Shown: positions 30,923 to 41,640 of the stretch, one piece after another
Position numbering within the stretch: position 1 is the first letter of the stretch
Layout of the letters: each line of letters opens with the position of its first letter
Assembly (NCBI RefSeq): GCF_027943255.1
Contig: NC_072893.1
Span: 31,332,001 to 31,396,000 of the forward strand
DNA: 64,000 nucleotides
Source: Anastrepha obliqua
Lineage: Eukaryota > Arthropoda > Insecta > Diptera > Tephritidae
Reading direction: 5' to 3'
Position numbers and translations under genes: made by a program
The notes under the pieces: model-generated
The model's input: the letters and a program-made list of their open reading frames with translations, nothing else
What the model was told of the DNA's origin: nothing
Database searches by the model: none

Positions 30923-32020
30923 TCTATATATATAAATGTGAAAATCTGTCCCTATATTCGCTTAAAACTCGAGAACGGCTGAACGGATTTATCTTATCTT
31001 GGTCTTGAATTATTCGTGGAGGTCTAGGGAAGGTTTAAAAGGTGAGAAAAATTCGAATAATTGCCGGGAAAATGGTTAAAACGTGGACCCGGGTAACCTT
31101 TGGTTGTGTATGTACAATATGGGTATCAAATGAAAGCTGTTGATAAGTACTTTAATACGGGGTCATTTTCATACCTATTGATCACTAAGGTCTCGAAATA
31201 TATGCCAAAACGTGGACCCGCCGTGCCTTTGCACCGAATTAAACCAAACTTACACACATTGTTAAGGAGGTATTGAAGATGGTTTCCGTATAGTTTGGAT
31301 ACCTATTGGTAGATACGGTCTCGAGATATAGGTCAAAACGTGGATCCGGGTAACCAGGGGATGTGTATGTACAATATGGGTATCAAATGGAAGCTGTTGG
31401 TGAATGCTTTAGTTCAGAGTATTTTCATCCGCTCCGTGACTAGGGTCTCGAGATAGAGACCAAAACGTGGACCCTAGAATATGTTTGTGCAATATGGATG
31501 TAAAATGAAAGCTGTGGTTAAGTGCTTTAATACGGGTTAATTTTCATACCTACTGATGACTAAGGTCTCGAAATATATGCTAAAACGTGGACCCGCCGTG
31601 CCTTTGCACCGAATTAAACCAAACTTACACACATTGTTAAGGAGGTATTGGAGATGGTTTCCGTATAGTTTGGATACCTATTGGTAGATACGGTCTCGAT
31701 ATATAGGTCAAAACGTGGACCCGGGTAACCTTCGGACGTATATGTACAATATGGGTAGCAAATGGAAGCTGTTAATGATTTCTATGGTATAGACTATTTT
31801 TCATACCGTTCCGTGACTAGGGTCTCGAGATATAGGTCAAAACGTGGACCCGGGTAACCTTTGGTTGTGTATGTACAATATGGGTATCAAATGAAAGCTG
31901 TTGATAAGTGCTTTAATATGGGGTAATTTTCATACTTATTGATGACTAGGGTCTCGAAATATATGCCAAAACGTGGATCCACCGTGTATTTGCCCAGCGA
32001 AGCGGGCCGGGTTTGCTAGT
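30923..32020. mobile_element. Helitron-like (Helentron/DINE-1-type) non-autonomous element
   Basis: Opens with TCTATATATATAAATGTG and an AACTCGAGAACGGCTGAACG block, carries a central tandem array, and closes with a short GC-rich hairpin (GCCCAGCGAAGCGGGC) and GGTTTGCTAGT. A TATATA start, internal minisatellite, subterminal hairpin and CTAGT end are the known layout of DINE-1/Helentron-derived elements in insects. No Rep or helicase coding is present, so it would depend on proteins from elsewhere. No TSD was seen, which is expected for the group. Orientation assumed with the hairpin as 3' end. Confidence 0.78.
31081..31990. repeat. ~128 bp tandem array with three-unit higher order
   Basis: Units start at an ACGTGGAYCC motif at 31081, 31210, 31338, 31465, 31585, 31713, 31842 and 31971 (spacing 129, 128, 127, 120, 128, 129, 129). 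Units fall into types A-B-C-A'-B-C-A, then a partial B. The two B units (31210, 31585) differ at only about 2 of 128 positions while A, B and C differ widely from each other. Confidence 0.9.
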
Positions 32021-33254
32021 ATTGAATAAATTTCCAAATTATTAAACTTTTTTCAAAAATTTTCCAAGTAAAGTAGCGCGAAAATATAGTAATGAGTATA
32101 CCGCAATCTCGAATGAAGCCACGACTCCATCATCATTTGAAAGATGAACTCCTCATTAGTCCTAGATTAGATCCTCCCCTCCGAGGGATGTATAATTTCC
32201 TTCAGTTTCTCCGGGTGACAAGAGCTTCAGCAGAAATGAGAAAGGTGTGAAGTTTTAAAATGGCCACCAACAATAGGACGTCAGTTCTTCTTGGCGGTGT
32301 GAAAACTTACTATTTAAAAAGAGGCAACAAAAGGCCAGAAGAGCCTAAACGCATTATGTGGGCAACACCGAACGGGACAACTACTAGGCAAATTCCTTTC
32401 CGAGATGGTATGACTTCAAGAGGTTTAAACATCTTAGAATAAACTGCGTATGCTTACAGGCTTCTTCACGGATCACTGCAAGTAGCCAATTAGTGAAGTT
32501 ACCTGCATTGGCTCAAGAAATGTTTTTTGAATGCTGTATCTCCAAGGCAAGAAAAACACTTTGCCTTGGTGCGTTCGAAGGAAGCTCGGAAGGAATTGAG
32601 CAGAGAATACAGTCAAAGTGCGTACCTCACAAAACTAAGCTATAAACACTGTTTTTTGGTTCTATCGTTTAAATTTCAATTTATATTAATTAATTTCAGA
32701 CATTGCGGTTTTAATTGCACTAAGGAAAGACGTGGCATGTAAAAGCTTCTCATAAAAAACCATCAACAGTGGCATGTAAAAAGATGGTTGGGGTCACATG
32801 GGGTCCACCACTCCAGAGTACCATAGAGAAGTAACATCAATGCATCTTCTCCCCTCTCAGAGTGGTGGACCGCGACTAGAAAATCTTCATACATTGCGCC
32901 TATGATAAAGGTTCAGCGATTAGCTGCTTTATGCGTTACAGGAACGCTAAGAACGGTGGCCCTCGGATACATACTTGACTTACCGCTGTTAGATCTTTTT
33001 GAAGAAAACCTTGCCGCGAAATTTTCAAGAAGGCTAAAAGCCCTAAACGAAGTTTTATGCAGGATCTATGGACACAGCTAAATAACCCGGAACAATATAG
33101 TTAATATGCACGATATGGCTCCAGTTTTTAAAGGAGGAAAAGGTTCAAGGTTACTATCGAAAAAGTAGGCTGGCGTAAGTGCTTTAGCTCCAAACGCAAT
33201 ACACATGACACGTATGGTTCTAAATTGACTAGTGGAGTAAGCGCGGGATAAACT
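32021..33254. other. Unassigned stretch
   Basis: Frames of 60 codons (32260-32442) and 71 codons (32527-32742) match nothing I know. GTGGCATGTAAAA occurs twice (near 32733 and 32770). The inverted repeat at 32802-32871 lies here. Some of 32930-33060 may be diverged LINE DNA. Confidence 0.35.
32802..32871. repeat. Short fold-back with maT-like arms
   Basis: GGTCCACCACTC at 32802-32813 and its exact reverse complement GAGTGGTGGACC at 32860-32871, spaced by 46 bp. The arm is identical to the core of the maT inverted repeat at 11841 (CAGGGTCCACCACTCG). Could be a tiny miniature element or a chance hairpin. Confidence 0.6.
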
Positions 33255-33905
33255 GTTCAGAGTCAGACCAAAGGAAGTACAAGTTTTCAGACTACTGCCG
33301 TGCATTCCCAGCCGAGCTTTTCGCATTTCGAAAGTCTCTTGCCTCCAAGGATTACTTTCACATAGATAGTCAGGCAGCTATTAGAGCAATTACAACTTTT
33401 AGTAAAACCCTTAAGACAGTTCTTCAGAGCAGGGAGGAAGTAGACCGGTTGAGTTCCAAGCCATAAAGGCATTAAAAGGAACAAGCTAGTAGACGATATA
33501 TGGAAATACGGGGTTTCTCTATCTTCGGATCTCATTAACGAGCTGTCAAAGTCAATACGAATACTATACAACGAACTGAATGATCAGAAAACTTTGAACA
33601 AGATGGGAGAGCCGGTCCACATGCAGGGAAGCAAAGATCATGCGTAAACAAGACGATCACGGTCGAACTCCATTTATACTATCACTAACACGAAGACGTT
33701 GTAGAACTATGATGGGTGTGCAGAGGGGACGTAGCCGAGTAGCAGCGTATGCTTATAAGATAGAAGTTTCGGACAGCGAGCAATGCAGGAAATGTAGGGG
33801 GCAGGGCTCAAGGGAAACTGTAAAGCATCTCCTTTGCGAATGTACTGCGTTATTCAACACACGCTTAAAATATATGGGGTCAACACAGTTTGACAGATGG
33901 GAAGC
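33255..33905 (+). mobile_element. LINE RNase H and C-terminal zinc fragment
   Basis: The plus strand reads KYKFSDYCRAFPAELFAFRK, DYFHIDSQAAIRAITTFSKT (xxxDSQAA block with its Asp), DHGRTPFILSLTRRRCRTMM, CRKCRGQGSRETVKHLLCEC, TALFNTRLKYMGSTQFD. The first part is RNase H (its first TDGS block is missing); the second is the CxxC...HxxxxC end of the polyprotein. Sequence between is frameshifted. It meets a minus-strand mariner at about 33905, mid-domain on both sides. Confidence 0.72.
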
Positions 33906-34215
33906 AAATCTGGCTCATCGTTGACGTCATTCAACAATTCCTGAGCGATGCTCATGCGATGTTGTTTTTGGTCAAAATTCAGTAATTTTGGTACGAACTT
34001 CGCTGCCACATGCTTCTGCCCAAAATTTCCGAAATTATTGCATGGCATGAGCCAACCGCTATGCTGACATCATCAGCAACTTGCCTAATTGTTATTCGAT
34101 GATTCTCCATAATAATTTTCTTCACTTTCTCAACATTTTCATTGGTTGTTGATGTGCTGGGGCGTCCAGAGCGAGCGTCGTCATTCACATCTTCTCGACC
34201 GTCTGTGGAAAGTTT
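33906..34215 (-). pseudogene. mariner N-terminal fragment
   Basis: The minus strand reads NDDARSGRPSTSTTNENVEK, VKKIIMENHRITIRQVADDV, SIAVGSCHAII, then in the next frame HVAAKFVPKLLNFDQKQHRM, SIAQELLNDVNDEPDLL. These are the second helix-turn-helix and linker of a mariner; relatives continue with an ITGDE block, lost at the LINE junction. The start is also missing. It differs from the other mariners in this window, so counts as another lineage. Confidence 0.78.
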
Positions 34216-34798
34216 GTACCCCCTGTAAACATTTTTTTTGACTCAGAGTACTGTCAACATTTCAAGTGTGTTTGAGTACCTAAGTCCATTTTTTACACAA
34301 AATTTGATACAACTTCAATGCAATGTCTTGAAGAAAATCTATAAGTAGCCAGCCAATGCTCCAATTTACTCAGTTCCATCAAAGAAAATGCTAGAAAAGT
34401 AAATAATTTTCTTTGTAGATACCTTCACTCTGTTGCAAAAATTTCTGATTGAAGCTTCCGAAATAATGAGAATGTCGCTAGTTATTTGGTACGAATGTTT
34501 AGCCAATGGCGGTGTACAATGACGTTGGCAACTGTGATGGCGATTTCGATGGCGATTACTCACTACCAACTTTTTGCTATTGCTTTCGGCAACTTTTCTT
34601 TAGCTTGCAAGTTGCTGACTACGGCGATGACGAGCAGAATGATAATAATGATTTGGTGAAAGTTAAAATTGCAGATGACTGCTCTCATATTGATTCAACG
34701 CGCGATAGCTAGAACAGCTTAAGTACTAAAGGAAAGGTGCGCTAACTAAGAATATTTCGCAACAAATGGTGTTGAAGGAAAGTAAAGCCGGCGCGGTA
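34216..34798. other. Unassigned stretch
   Basis: No element recognised; GATGGCGATTTCGATGGCGAT near 34537 is a small imperfect repeat. The 68-codon plus frame is Asp-rich from that repeat and probably not coding. Confidence 0.35.
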
Positions 34799-34862
34799 AT
34801 GGAGCTCGGTCAAACACCCAACAAAGGGTGTAAGCGCCAATTGCATATATGTATGTGTATAT
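34799..34862 (+). mobile_element. SINE S1, tail fragment
   Basis: ATGGAGCTCGGTCAAACACCC, AACAAAGGGTGTAAGCGCC then TATATGTATGTGTATATA: the 3' end of S1 with its TA-rich tail, as at 21323-21413. Everything upstream is missing. Confidence 0.65.
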
Positions 34863-35406
34863 AAAGCCAGAGCGTAGGAGAAATACATATTTTTAGTGCC
34901 CTTTTTTTGGGTGCTGACAGTTTTGTTACTCACTCTTCGTGGAACGCCAAACATTGCTGTAGGTGATTTTTCAAAAAGTTAACGAAATGAGTTGTTCTTA
35001 GGTACAAGTAATTTGTCGTAGGTAGAGTGCGGTTCAAGTGAGTGATAGCTGGAAGGTAAAATGACAGCTGTAAAGGTGTAACAGATAGATGGTATATGTA
35101 GATATGTATTCGGGTGCTTGTAGCTGTCATGAGCTTGATTGGCTGCTTGTAAAGGGAGTTTTTGTTACTTTGCCTAGTGGCAGACAATTTCTGTGGCAAT
35201 GTTACTATTTTTTACGATACTGCTAAGAATACTTATGCTATTTGGTCATGTTTGAGCAGCTTCTTGCCACTTACTATGCATATTAACTTTATGCCACCTT
35301 AAGCATTGGAGGCGCTGACTACTATTACCCGTATTACTTTTGCGCAACACCAAGAATATTGCAAAAACGCTTTTGGCGATTTGACTGAGATGTTCACAAC
35401 ACACTT
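34863..35406. other. Unassigned stretch
   Basis: No element seen. CCCTTTTTTTGGGTG near 34898 may be a reversed scrap of the S1 tail hairpin. Small frames only. Confidence 0.3.
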
Positions 35407-36490
35407 AATCTTCTTCTTCTTCTTGATTTGCACCATAATCGCTCAAGCGTTTTTGGCCGAGTTTAACAAAGCGCGCCAGTCGTTTCTTTCTCGTGCTAAC
35501 CGGCGCCAATTGGACACACCAAGTGAAGCCAAGTCCTTCTCCACCTGATCTTTCCAATGCAGAGAAGGCCTTCCTCTTCCTCTGCTACCACCAACTGGTA
35601 CCGCATCGAATACTTTCAGAGCCGGAGCGTTTGTATCCATTCGGGCGACTTGACCCAGCCAACTTAGCCGCTGGATCTTTATTCTATGTCGTCGTAAAGC
35701 TCATACAACTCATCGTTCCATCGCCGGCGATATTCGCCGTTGCCAACGTGCAAAGGTCCGAAAATCTTCTGCGGCATCTTTCACTCAAACACTTCGAGGG
35801 ATGCCTCATCGGATGGTGTCATCGTCTAAACTTCTGCGCCATACGTTAGGACGGGCATGATGAGAGCCTTGTAGAGTGTTAGTTTTGTTCGTCGAGAGAG
35901 GGCTTTACTACTCAGTTGCTTACTTAGTCCAAAGCAGCACTTGTTGCCACGAGAGGTTCTTCGTTGGATTTCAAGGCTGGCAAATATTATCGGTGTTAAT
36001 GCTGGTTCTAGGATGAATGAAGTCTCTTACAACCTCGAAATCATAACTGTCAACAGTGGCGTGGATGCCTATACGCGATTGCGCCGACTGTTTGCTTGAT
36101 GACAGGATGTACTACCAGGTACTAGAGAAGACAGAACTAATACCGCGGTCGTTAAGGCCGATGATGTCAATATCATCGGCATACGCCACCAATTGTACAC
36201 TTTTATGAAATATTGTGTCTGAGCGATTAAGTTCTGCGGCTCGTACGATGGAGGATGGTTCCATATGTATGTAGATGTCCACGCAAGTGGGAAAAGTTAC
36301 TGATCGCCATTCATTTGGGAGTGGCCAGCACGATTCTTCTACATATGGTTTAAACAGTTCACAACTTCCGGAATTAGCCCAAGTATCCTCTGGGTAGCTT
36401 CCGAACACCCGTCCGGGAGTGAGCCAACGTGACAAGGCGAAGCATCCCAGGATAGCTGGTTGCGCGCTGGGTTTGGGATCCGCCACTTAA
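35407..36490 (-). mobile_element. LINE-G (RTE-like) with YADD and AAG tail, internally deleted
   Basis: The minus strand reads IVRAAELNRSDTIFHKSVQL, VAYADDIDIIGLNDRGISSV (catalytic YADD), then thumb and C-terminus: ALMPVL-type block, FGPLHVGNGEYRRRW, MDTNAPALKVFDAVPVGGSR, GRGRPSLHWKDQVEKDLASL, GVSNWRRLARERNDW, ALLNSAK, and an AAG-rich 3' end at 35407. Upstream of the YADD block, 36250-36490 is non-coding sequence that may be the element's own 5' part, which would mean most of the open reading frame was deleted. The best-preserved C-terminus of this family in the window. Confidence 0.8.
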
Positions 36491-36499
36491 AAATCCCCC

Positions 36500-36826
36500 C
36501 AATGGAAAGATCTACAAGGCCTCGGATAAGAACTTCCTATACTAACGACGACCCCTGTCACTTCTATCTATTCGGAAAATTGCATTTGGCCAGGAAAGAA
36601 AAACATTTTGCGTTCGTAGAGGCCATTCAAAAGGATGGTATCAATATCCTGGAGGACATTCCGGTCACTGGCCTGAAACTCTCTCTTTCGAATGGCTTTC
36701 AGATCACGCAAAACAGTGTATCAAGGTCCGAGGAGACTATTTTGAATGACTCGAAGTTATCAGAACAAAGCTCCTGTCATTTCTATTTGAGTTCAGTCTT
36801 GTTTATATTGGACTACACCTTGTAAA
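36500..36826 (+). pseudogene. irritans-like mariner C-terminus with 3' TIR
   Basis: The plus strand reads PCHFYLFGKLHLARKEKHFA, FVEAIQKDGINILEDIPVTG, then in another frame SFEWLSDHAKQCIKVRGDYF before a stop. PCxFYLFGKLH follows the third catalytic Asp, which is His here. The 3' end TCTTGTTTATATTGGACTAC (to 36826) matches the TIR region of the 28.7-30.2 kb mariner. Everything before the third Asp is missing. Confidence 0.75.
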
Positions 36827-36834
36827 GGTATTGA

Positions 36835-37303
36835 TGTGGACAACGTTTATTTCCAACAAGACGGCGCTACGTGCCACACAAGCAATGAAACCTTTGATCT
36901 TTTACGGGAAAAGTTTCCGGACCGTGTTATCTCTCGAAGAGATGATTACAATTGGCCACCGAGATCTTGTGATTTAACACCTTGCGACTTTTTTCTTTGA
37001 GGCCACGTGAAAGAGAAGGTCTACGCAAACAGCCCAGGGTCGATTCAAGACCTCAAAGATGGAATTCGTGAGGCTAGCGAGGACATAGGGCAGCCATTTT
37101 GCAATTCAGTTATGGAAAATTTCATGAAAAGGATATTGTCATGTCAGCGTGGATGTGGTGGTCATTTGCCAGATGTTATTTTCCATTATTAACGGCATAC
37201 CTTCCTCTTTATAATGAAATAAACATCCGATCATTTATATTACTAAATTACATTTTTCTTTGAATATCAAAATAAGACCTCTTATTGGAAAACCCTACTA
37301 TAT
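36835..37303 (+). mobile_element. rosa-type (DD41D) C-terminal half with 3' TIR
   Basis: Reads DNVYFQQDGATCHTSNETFD, LLREKFPDRVISRRDDYNWP, PRSCDLTPCDFFL (stop where a Trp is usual), then VKEKVYANSPGSIQDLKDGI, REASEDIGQPFCNSVMENFM and GGHLPDVIFHY. Exactly 41 residues separate the Asp of QQDG and that of PCDF, which is what defines DD41D. The 3' end CTCTTATTGGAAAACCCT (to ~37303) recurs at 58704 as the end of the 57.8-58.7 kb element. The N-terminal half is absent; only one stop breaks the rest. Confidence 0.83.
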
Positions 37304-39074
37304 AGCGTAGGTTGTAAAGAGGAAACATTTAAAGCAACAGCTATGTAACACACATCGAACATTTTTCGCAAAAGATTTTTCTTGCTTCATTCGCCAGAGC
37401 CCCTAATACTATTTGCGACTTCTCAGAAAGTCGAACACAAGCTTAGAGACAATTGTGCTCCTACACGCCCACACAAATTTATACCACACTATTATTTTGC
37501 ACACACATCTACTAGTACATTCCGCTGCCGCACTTCTACATTCACAAATTCTTGGTTGTGTAAGGACTTTCGTAGATCCAGCATTACATTCCATTTCATT
37601 TAAACAGTTCGTAAGTTTCCATTCATTATGCCAGCCACGATATTTTTTATCATTGCTCATTTTCTTCTTTTGTTGCCAGTTAGTATCTCTTTAATGTTGT
37701 TGCGTTTGTTGCGCTGACAACTCGTGCCCGCTGCTGCTTGCTTTTACTTTGACTTCACCGCCAACGCCAACCAACTTTTCTGCGTTTTCTGGTGCTCACA
37801 AACGACAAGTAGAATGCGAAGTAGTAAGAGAAAAGAAATGATCAAAGTTGACAGATAAAAAATAATGCAAGTCTTCTACCAACGCCAATCCCGCCACAAC
37901 ACCCACGCTCACTCCACACACACACACACACACACTCACTACACACACACTCACACCCACACACGCACAAGCACCCTTTCAAACAAATAGCTGCTACTCA
38001 CAGCTCCACTCGCCGCTTTTTCTCTCTTATCTTGTGCACTAACAATGTCCTTGCTCGATACGGATCCACAGTCGCCATTTGCCGTTGCCGTTGCCGTTGC
38101 CGTTGTCGTCGTCATGAAAATATTGCAACATTCGTCAACTTTGGCGCGATGCGGGTGTTATTACGTTATTCATACTTTTGAGTACCGTAGGTATCTGTGA
38201 GTTGGTTCTTGGACTCGCCTGAGGGACGCGTACAGCACAACCAACTCGAATGTTCGCCCAACTCCAGTCATTTGCAATTTTTGCTTCGTGCTGCTTTGAT
38301 GGCTTATTGTTGTTGTTGGTATTTACCTGATTGTGCCAGTTGCCGTGGCAATTTTTCTTGCTTCATTTCATTTCTTTTACCTTCATCCGCTCCGATCCAC
38401 TTTTCTGTTCAGTGTCTATGTGTATACCTTTACGCTTTTCGCATTTTCCTCATTATATTGACCTCTCCTCCTCTGTGTTCGTCTTCCTTTGCGACTTTCA
38501 TTGTGGAACATTATTTATCTGTTTGCACATCAAATGATTTAAGGTGCGCTCGTTTCCACTACACATTTTTTTCCATCGTGTTCCTGTTGTTGGTGGGAGG
38601 GAATGAGTTTAGCGGAGCTTTGTTCATTCAGCAATGGCATCGTTATTGTTTTTTTTTCCTTTTCGATTCGTGGCATTTTGGTGCCAGCTGACAGCAGCGA
38701 GCTACTGTTTGTTCTTTACTTGGTAATGTTCTTCTTTTGCTTCTTTGCTTCCCTCTCCTTGGCTGGGTGTGTGTATTTATTCCTTTCGCCATTTTCTTAC
38801 CTTTGTAAAAATGTTTTCTTTTGACGTTTTCCATGTGAAATGCAATTTAAATATTTGCGCAAGTACACTTTCGAGTACTTGCGATGGCTGCCACGAGATT
38901 AACATCGATTGTACGAGTAATGAATAGATGTAAATGTGTTTGTTACATGTGCGTGTATTTCTGGTAAGTTCTAGGCTTCAGCCCCACTTTTTTTTAATTG
39001 TAGAGAATAGAAAAGAAATAAATTTGTTTTAAAGATTTCAAAAATGGTAGAAAATAGAAAATTTGCGCACACTT
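37304..39074. other. Unassigned, probably unique DNA with simple repeats
   Basis: Holds a CA-rich microsatellite at about 37913-37969 and a GCCGTT hexamer run at about 38076-38108. Plus-strand frames up to 164 codons (38197-38691) are rich in Phe, Ser and Cys and lack a known domain. T-rich, C-rich composition probably makes them open by chance. Possible host intron. Confidence 0.4.
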
Positions 39075-40450
39075 CCGCAGGATTAGCTTGTTTATCATCG
39101 CATAGAAGGTCCTTTCAAGCGTACTGTGTGAGAGAATGACGCCCATTGGAACTTTCTCCACTAATATTCCATCCAGGGAAGAATGGACGGGGGGGTTAAC
39201 TTAGGGATAGGGCCTGGTGAATTTGTTCACGGATGGATCGAAGCTGGAGGGAAAGGTTGGAGGAGAAGTTTTTTGCGAGGAGCTCCCCATCAGACCCAAA
39301 TTCGGGTTACCGGCCCACTGCAGTGTGTTCCAGGTAGAGGTGGCCGCAATCAAGGAGGCAGCTGATTGGCTGCTCACATGCGTACTAACAGCCAAGAAAG
39401 TAAATACGTATTTACTCCGACAGCCAAGCGACAGGACGGGTCAGTGACGGTGCATTCGCAACTGGCCAGGGAAAGCCTGATCTCACTTTCGACTGCGTCC
39501 GAATTCTTTAACATAAGCCTCATCTGGATTCCTGGTCATAGCGACATTGTGGGAAACTGTGAGGCGAATGAGCTGACCAGACAAGGGACATGTGAGGTGA
39601 TTTCCCCGTGAAGGGAGAGAATTGGGCTCCCTCTGACTACCTGCGGTCTGTTCTTGGAAAGATGGGCATCGCGCCAACTCAGCGAGCGTTGGGCAAGTAC
39701 ACAAACTTGTAAGGTCGCGAAGTCCTTTTGGCCACCTGTGGATCGGAGGTGCTCGGGCGAGCTTTTGAGGTTGACAAAATCTCATCTCTCGAATCTCATG
39801 GGTTTTTTCATCGTACAGCTATGCATACTGTGAGACTTGGAATTACCTCGAGTCCTTTTTGCGTCGAATGTATGGAGGATGAGGTGGAATCATCTCAGCA
39901 CCTTCTCCTTAGCTGTCCTGTTCTGGCGGAGTTAAGATCTAGGCATCTAGACTCTTACTTCTTTGCTACGCCTGCTGATATAGCTGGCATTAAAATATCT
40001 GACATTAAAAATCTGATGAATTTCATCAGCAGCACAAAGCGGCTGTCGCAAACGCCACCACCTCCTCCCACCTTCTCCTTTCATTCCATCGGTTTTCTCT
40101 TTCACCGTGCCTCCTTCACAATGGTATCATATCGAATCCTTTTATCTTCGCCCAAGTGTACTCATTCCTTGGGCAACCATTCCAACCTAACCTAACGCCC
40201 ATTGCCGACAAACTGATTGGGTCTTAACAGTGCGGCTCTAGACCTGCTAATTCCTTTATATTATATACCATATCTTCTCAATATGCCAAATCCACCATTT
40301 CTTCGTCGATTTAACAGCCGCTTTTGATAGTACAGCTAAAAATCGCTTTTATGCAGCTATGTCTGAATTTGGCCACAAGTTCCTTTACAATTAGAAGTAA
40401 CCTTTCCGAGCCATTCGATACCAAATCAGGTTTCTGACAAGATATCTATC
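39075..40450 (+). mobile_element. LINE-G-like reverse transcriptase remnant, interrupted
   Basis: Left of the nested LINE the plus strand reads FRRISLFIIA, a stop, KVLSSVLCERMTPI; right of it, ADKLIGS then HHFFVDLTAAFDSTAKNRFY, AAMSEFGHKF. These are contiguous blocks of a reverse transcriptase (xYRGISLLxxxYKVLSxxLxERxxPI, then motif A FVDFxAAFDS). Motif C and later parts are missing after 40450. The interruption at 39149-40194 is bounded by a TSD. Confidence 0.75.
39149..40194 (+). mobile_element. LINE-L copy with 10 bp TSD and CCTAACCTAA end
   Basis: ACGCCCATTG at 39139-39148 and 40195-40204 is the duplicated target. Coding blocks: NLFTDGSKLEGKVGGEVFCE, AHCSVFQVEVAAIKEAADWL (RNase H first Asp and Glu), SLIWIPGHSDIVGNCEANEL, then HTVRLGITSSPFCVECMEDE, VESSQHLLLSCPVLAELRSR (zinc motif). 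The second RNase H Asp block is frameshifted. The 3' untranslated region has CACAATGGTATCATATCG and ends CCAACCTAACCTAA with no poly-A. 5' truncated at 39149, in the linker before RNase H. One of the younger LINE copies, judging by the perfect TSD. Confidence 0.92.
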
Positions 40451-40689
40451 TTGTGATTTTCAACCCCTTACTGAAAAAAATTTTTCGCGCTGCTGAGCTA
40501 AACTGCACTGGGACATCGACATAACCAATCGCGCTGTATGCTTGGTATACTACATGCCGTGCTTTAACGAGTCTGACTCGTAATGAAAATTTTGGCCCAA
40601 ACATCAAAATGACGAGCCAGGCTCGTGAATAGATCGTCGGATCAAACATAAACATCACGAGCTTGGGTGTGATTGAATGTTAGTTTCTC

Positions 40690-40763
40690 TCTGTATGCCA
40701 CCAGAGTTAGTTACGAGTCTCATAATTGCTATTACAAAGTAGTTTATATTATTCTGATTTGTT
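40690..40763. repeat. 74 bp dispersed repeat B, copy 1
   Basis: TCTGTATGCCACCAGAGTTA ... TATTATTCTGATTTGTT. Aligns without gaps to 50915-50988 with four mismatches. No coding content; family unknown. Confidence 0.85.
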
Positions 40764-40799
40764 TACCACACGTTGACGCATAACACTTGGACCCGAGTT

Positions 40800-41640
40800 T
40801 CGTCGAGCTAAATGGCACGGCAAGGCGTTAAAGGCACCCTCTATGCCGAGAAAGGCGACAAGTGAGTATTGTTTATATTCTATGCCTCTCTCTATCGTAC
40901 TTACAACTTCATGAATAGCTGTCTCTGTAGATTCCCCTTTGAGATAGGAATGTTGAGATTTTGAAATTGTAGTAGTTGTGATCTTCTCTCTAAGATATGC
41001 ATCGAGTAATCGTTTAACAGTTTTGAGGATACAAGACTGAAGGGTCTGAAGTCTTTCGCTGTATCATGACCGCGTCTACCAGCTTTGGGGATACAAATCA
41101 CCTTAGCCCTGCTCCAGCTTTTTTGAATATGCCCTAGCATAAGACTTTCTTTGATGAAGATCTCTAGCCATGGAATCGTCGTTTCTCGAGTACTCCACAG
41201 CATGACCGGGAATATCCCATTCGGGCCGGCTCCTTTGTATTCTTTGAAGCTCTTCAGCGCCTATTGAATTCTATCTGCGGATACAATGTGGTTTTTTTTC
41301 GCTGTTACCATTGTTCTCAATATAGTTTGTTTAGTTTCATGAAAATTGTGTGTTCATGAGATAATCTAATGTATCGGCTGATTATTTTGTCCATTTCCCG
41401 TTGTCCTTCTCAACAAAGAAGAATAGGAGTGTTTCTTGGATAAAAGCTTTCTGAATTCAGCCGTATCTTTGGTTGATTCAATGGAGCTACAGAAAGCTTT
41501 CCAAGCATCTGTCCGATCTTCTCTGATTGCTTTACTGTAAGACAATCTTTGTAGGACTTAAAGTAGTTGTGTTTGTAGCAGATGTTGAAGGTGTATCTTC
41601 TTGAGCTTTTTCAGTATCGGCAACTAGAGCAAAATAGTAT
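40800..41640 (-). pseudogene. LINE-L reverse transcriptase N-terminal half
   Basis: The minus strand reads AIREDRTDAWKAFCSSIEST, KDTAEFRKLLSKKHSYSSL (pre-palm linker), ALKSFKEYKGAGPNGIFPVM, SWSRAKVICIPKAGRRGHDT, AKDFRPFSLVSSKLLNDYSM (fingers), then shifted blocks leading to IEGAFNALPCH (motif A). Frames are broken, and motif C (YADD) is not reached. Similar order to the 4.9-6.3 kb copy, but with a GRRGHDT block it lacks. Confidence 0.75.

Noticed and set aside
30923..32020. CRISPR array or centromeric satellite
   Set aside because: Units are adjacent with no spacers, unit length is ~128 bp, and the ends are those of a Helitron-like element in a eukaryote-type sequence.
38197..38691. 164-codon plus-strand open frame
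   Set aside because: No domain, Phe/Ser/Cys-rich from T- and C-rich DNA, overlaps other frames of similar length in the same strand, no splice or promoter context that supports it.
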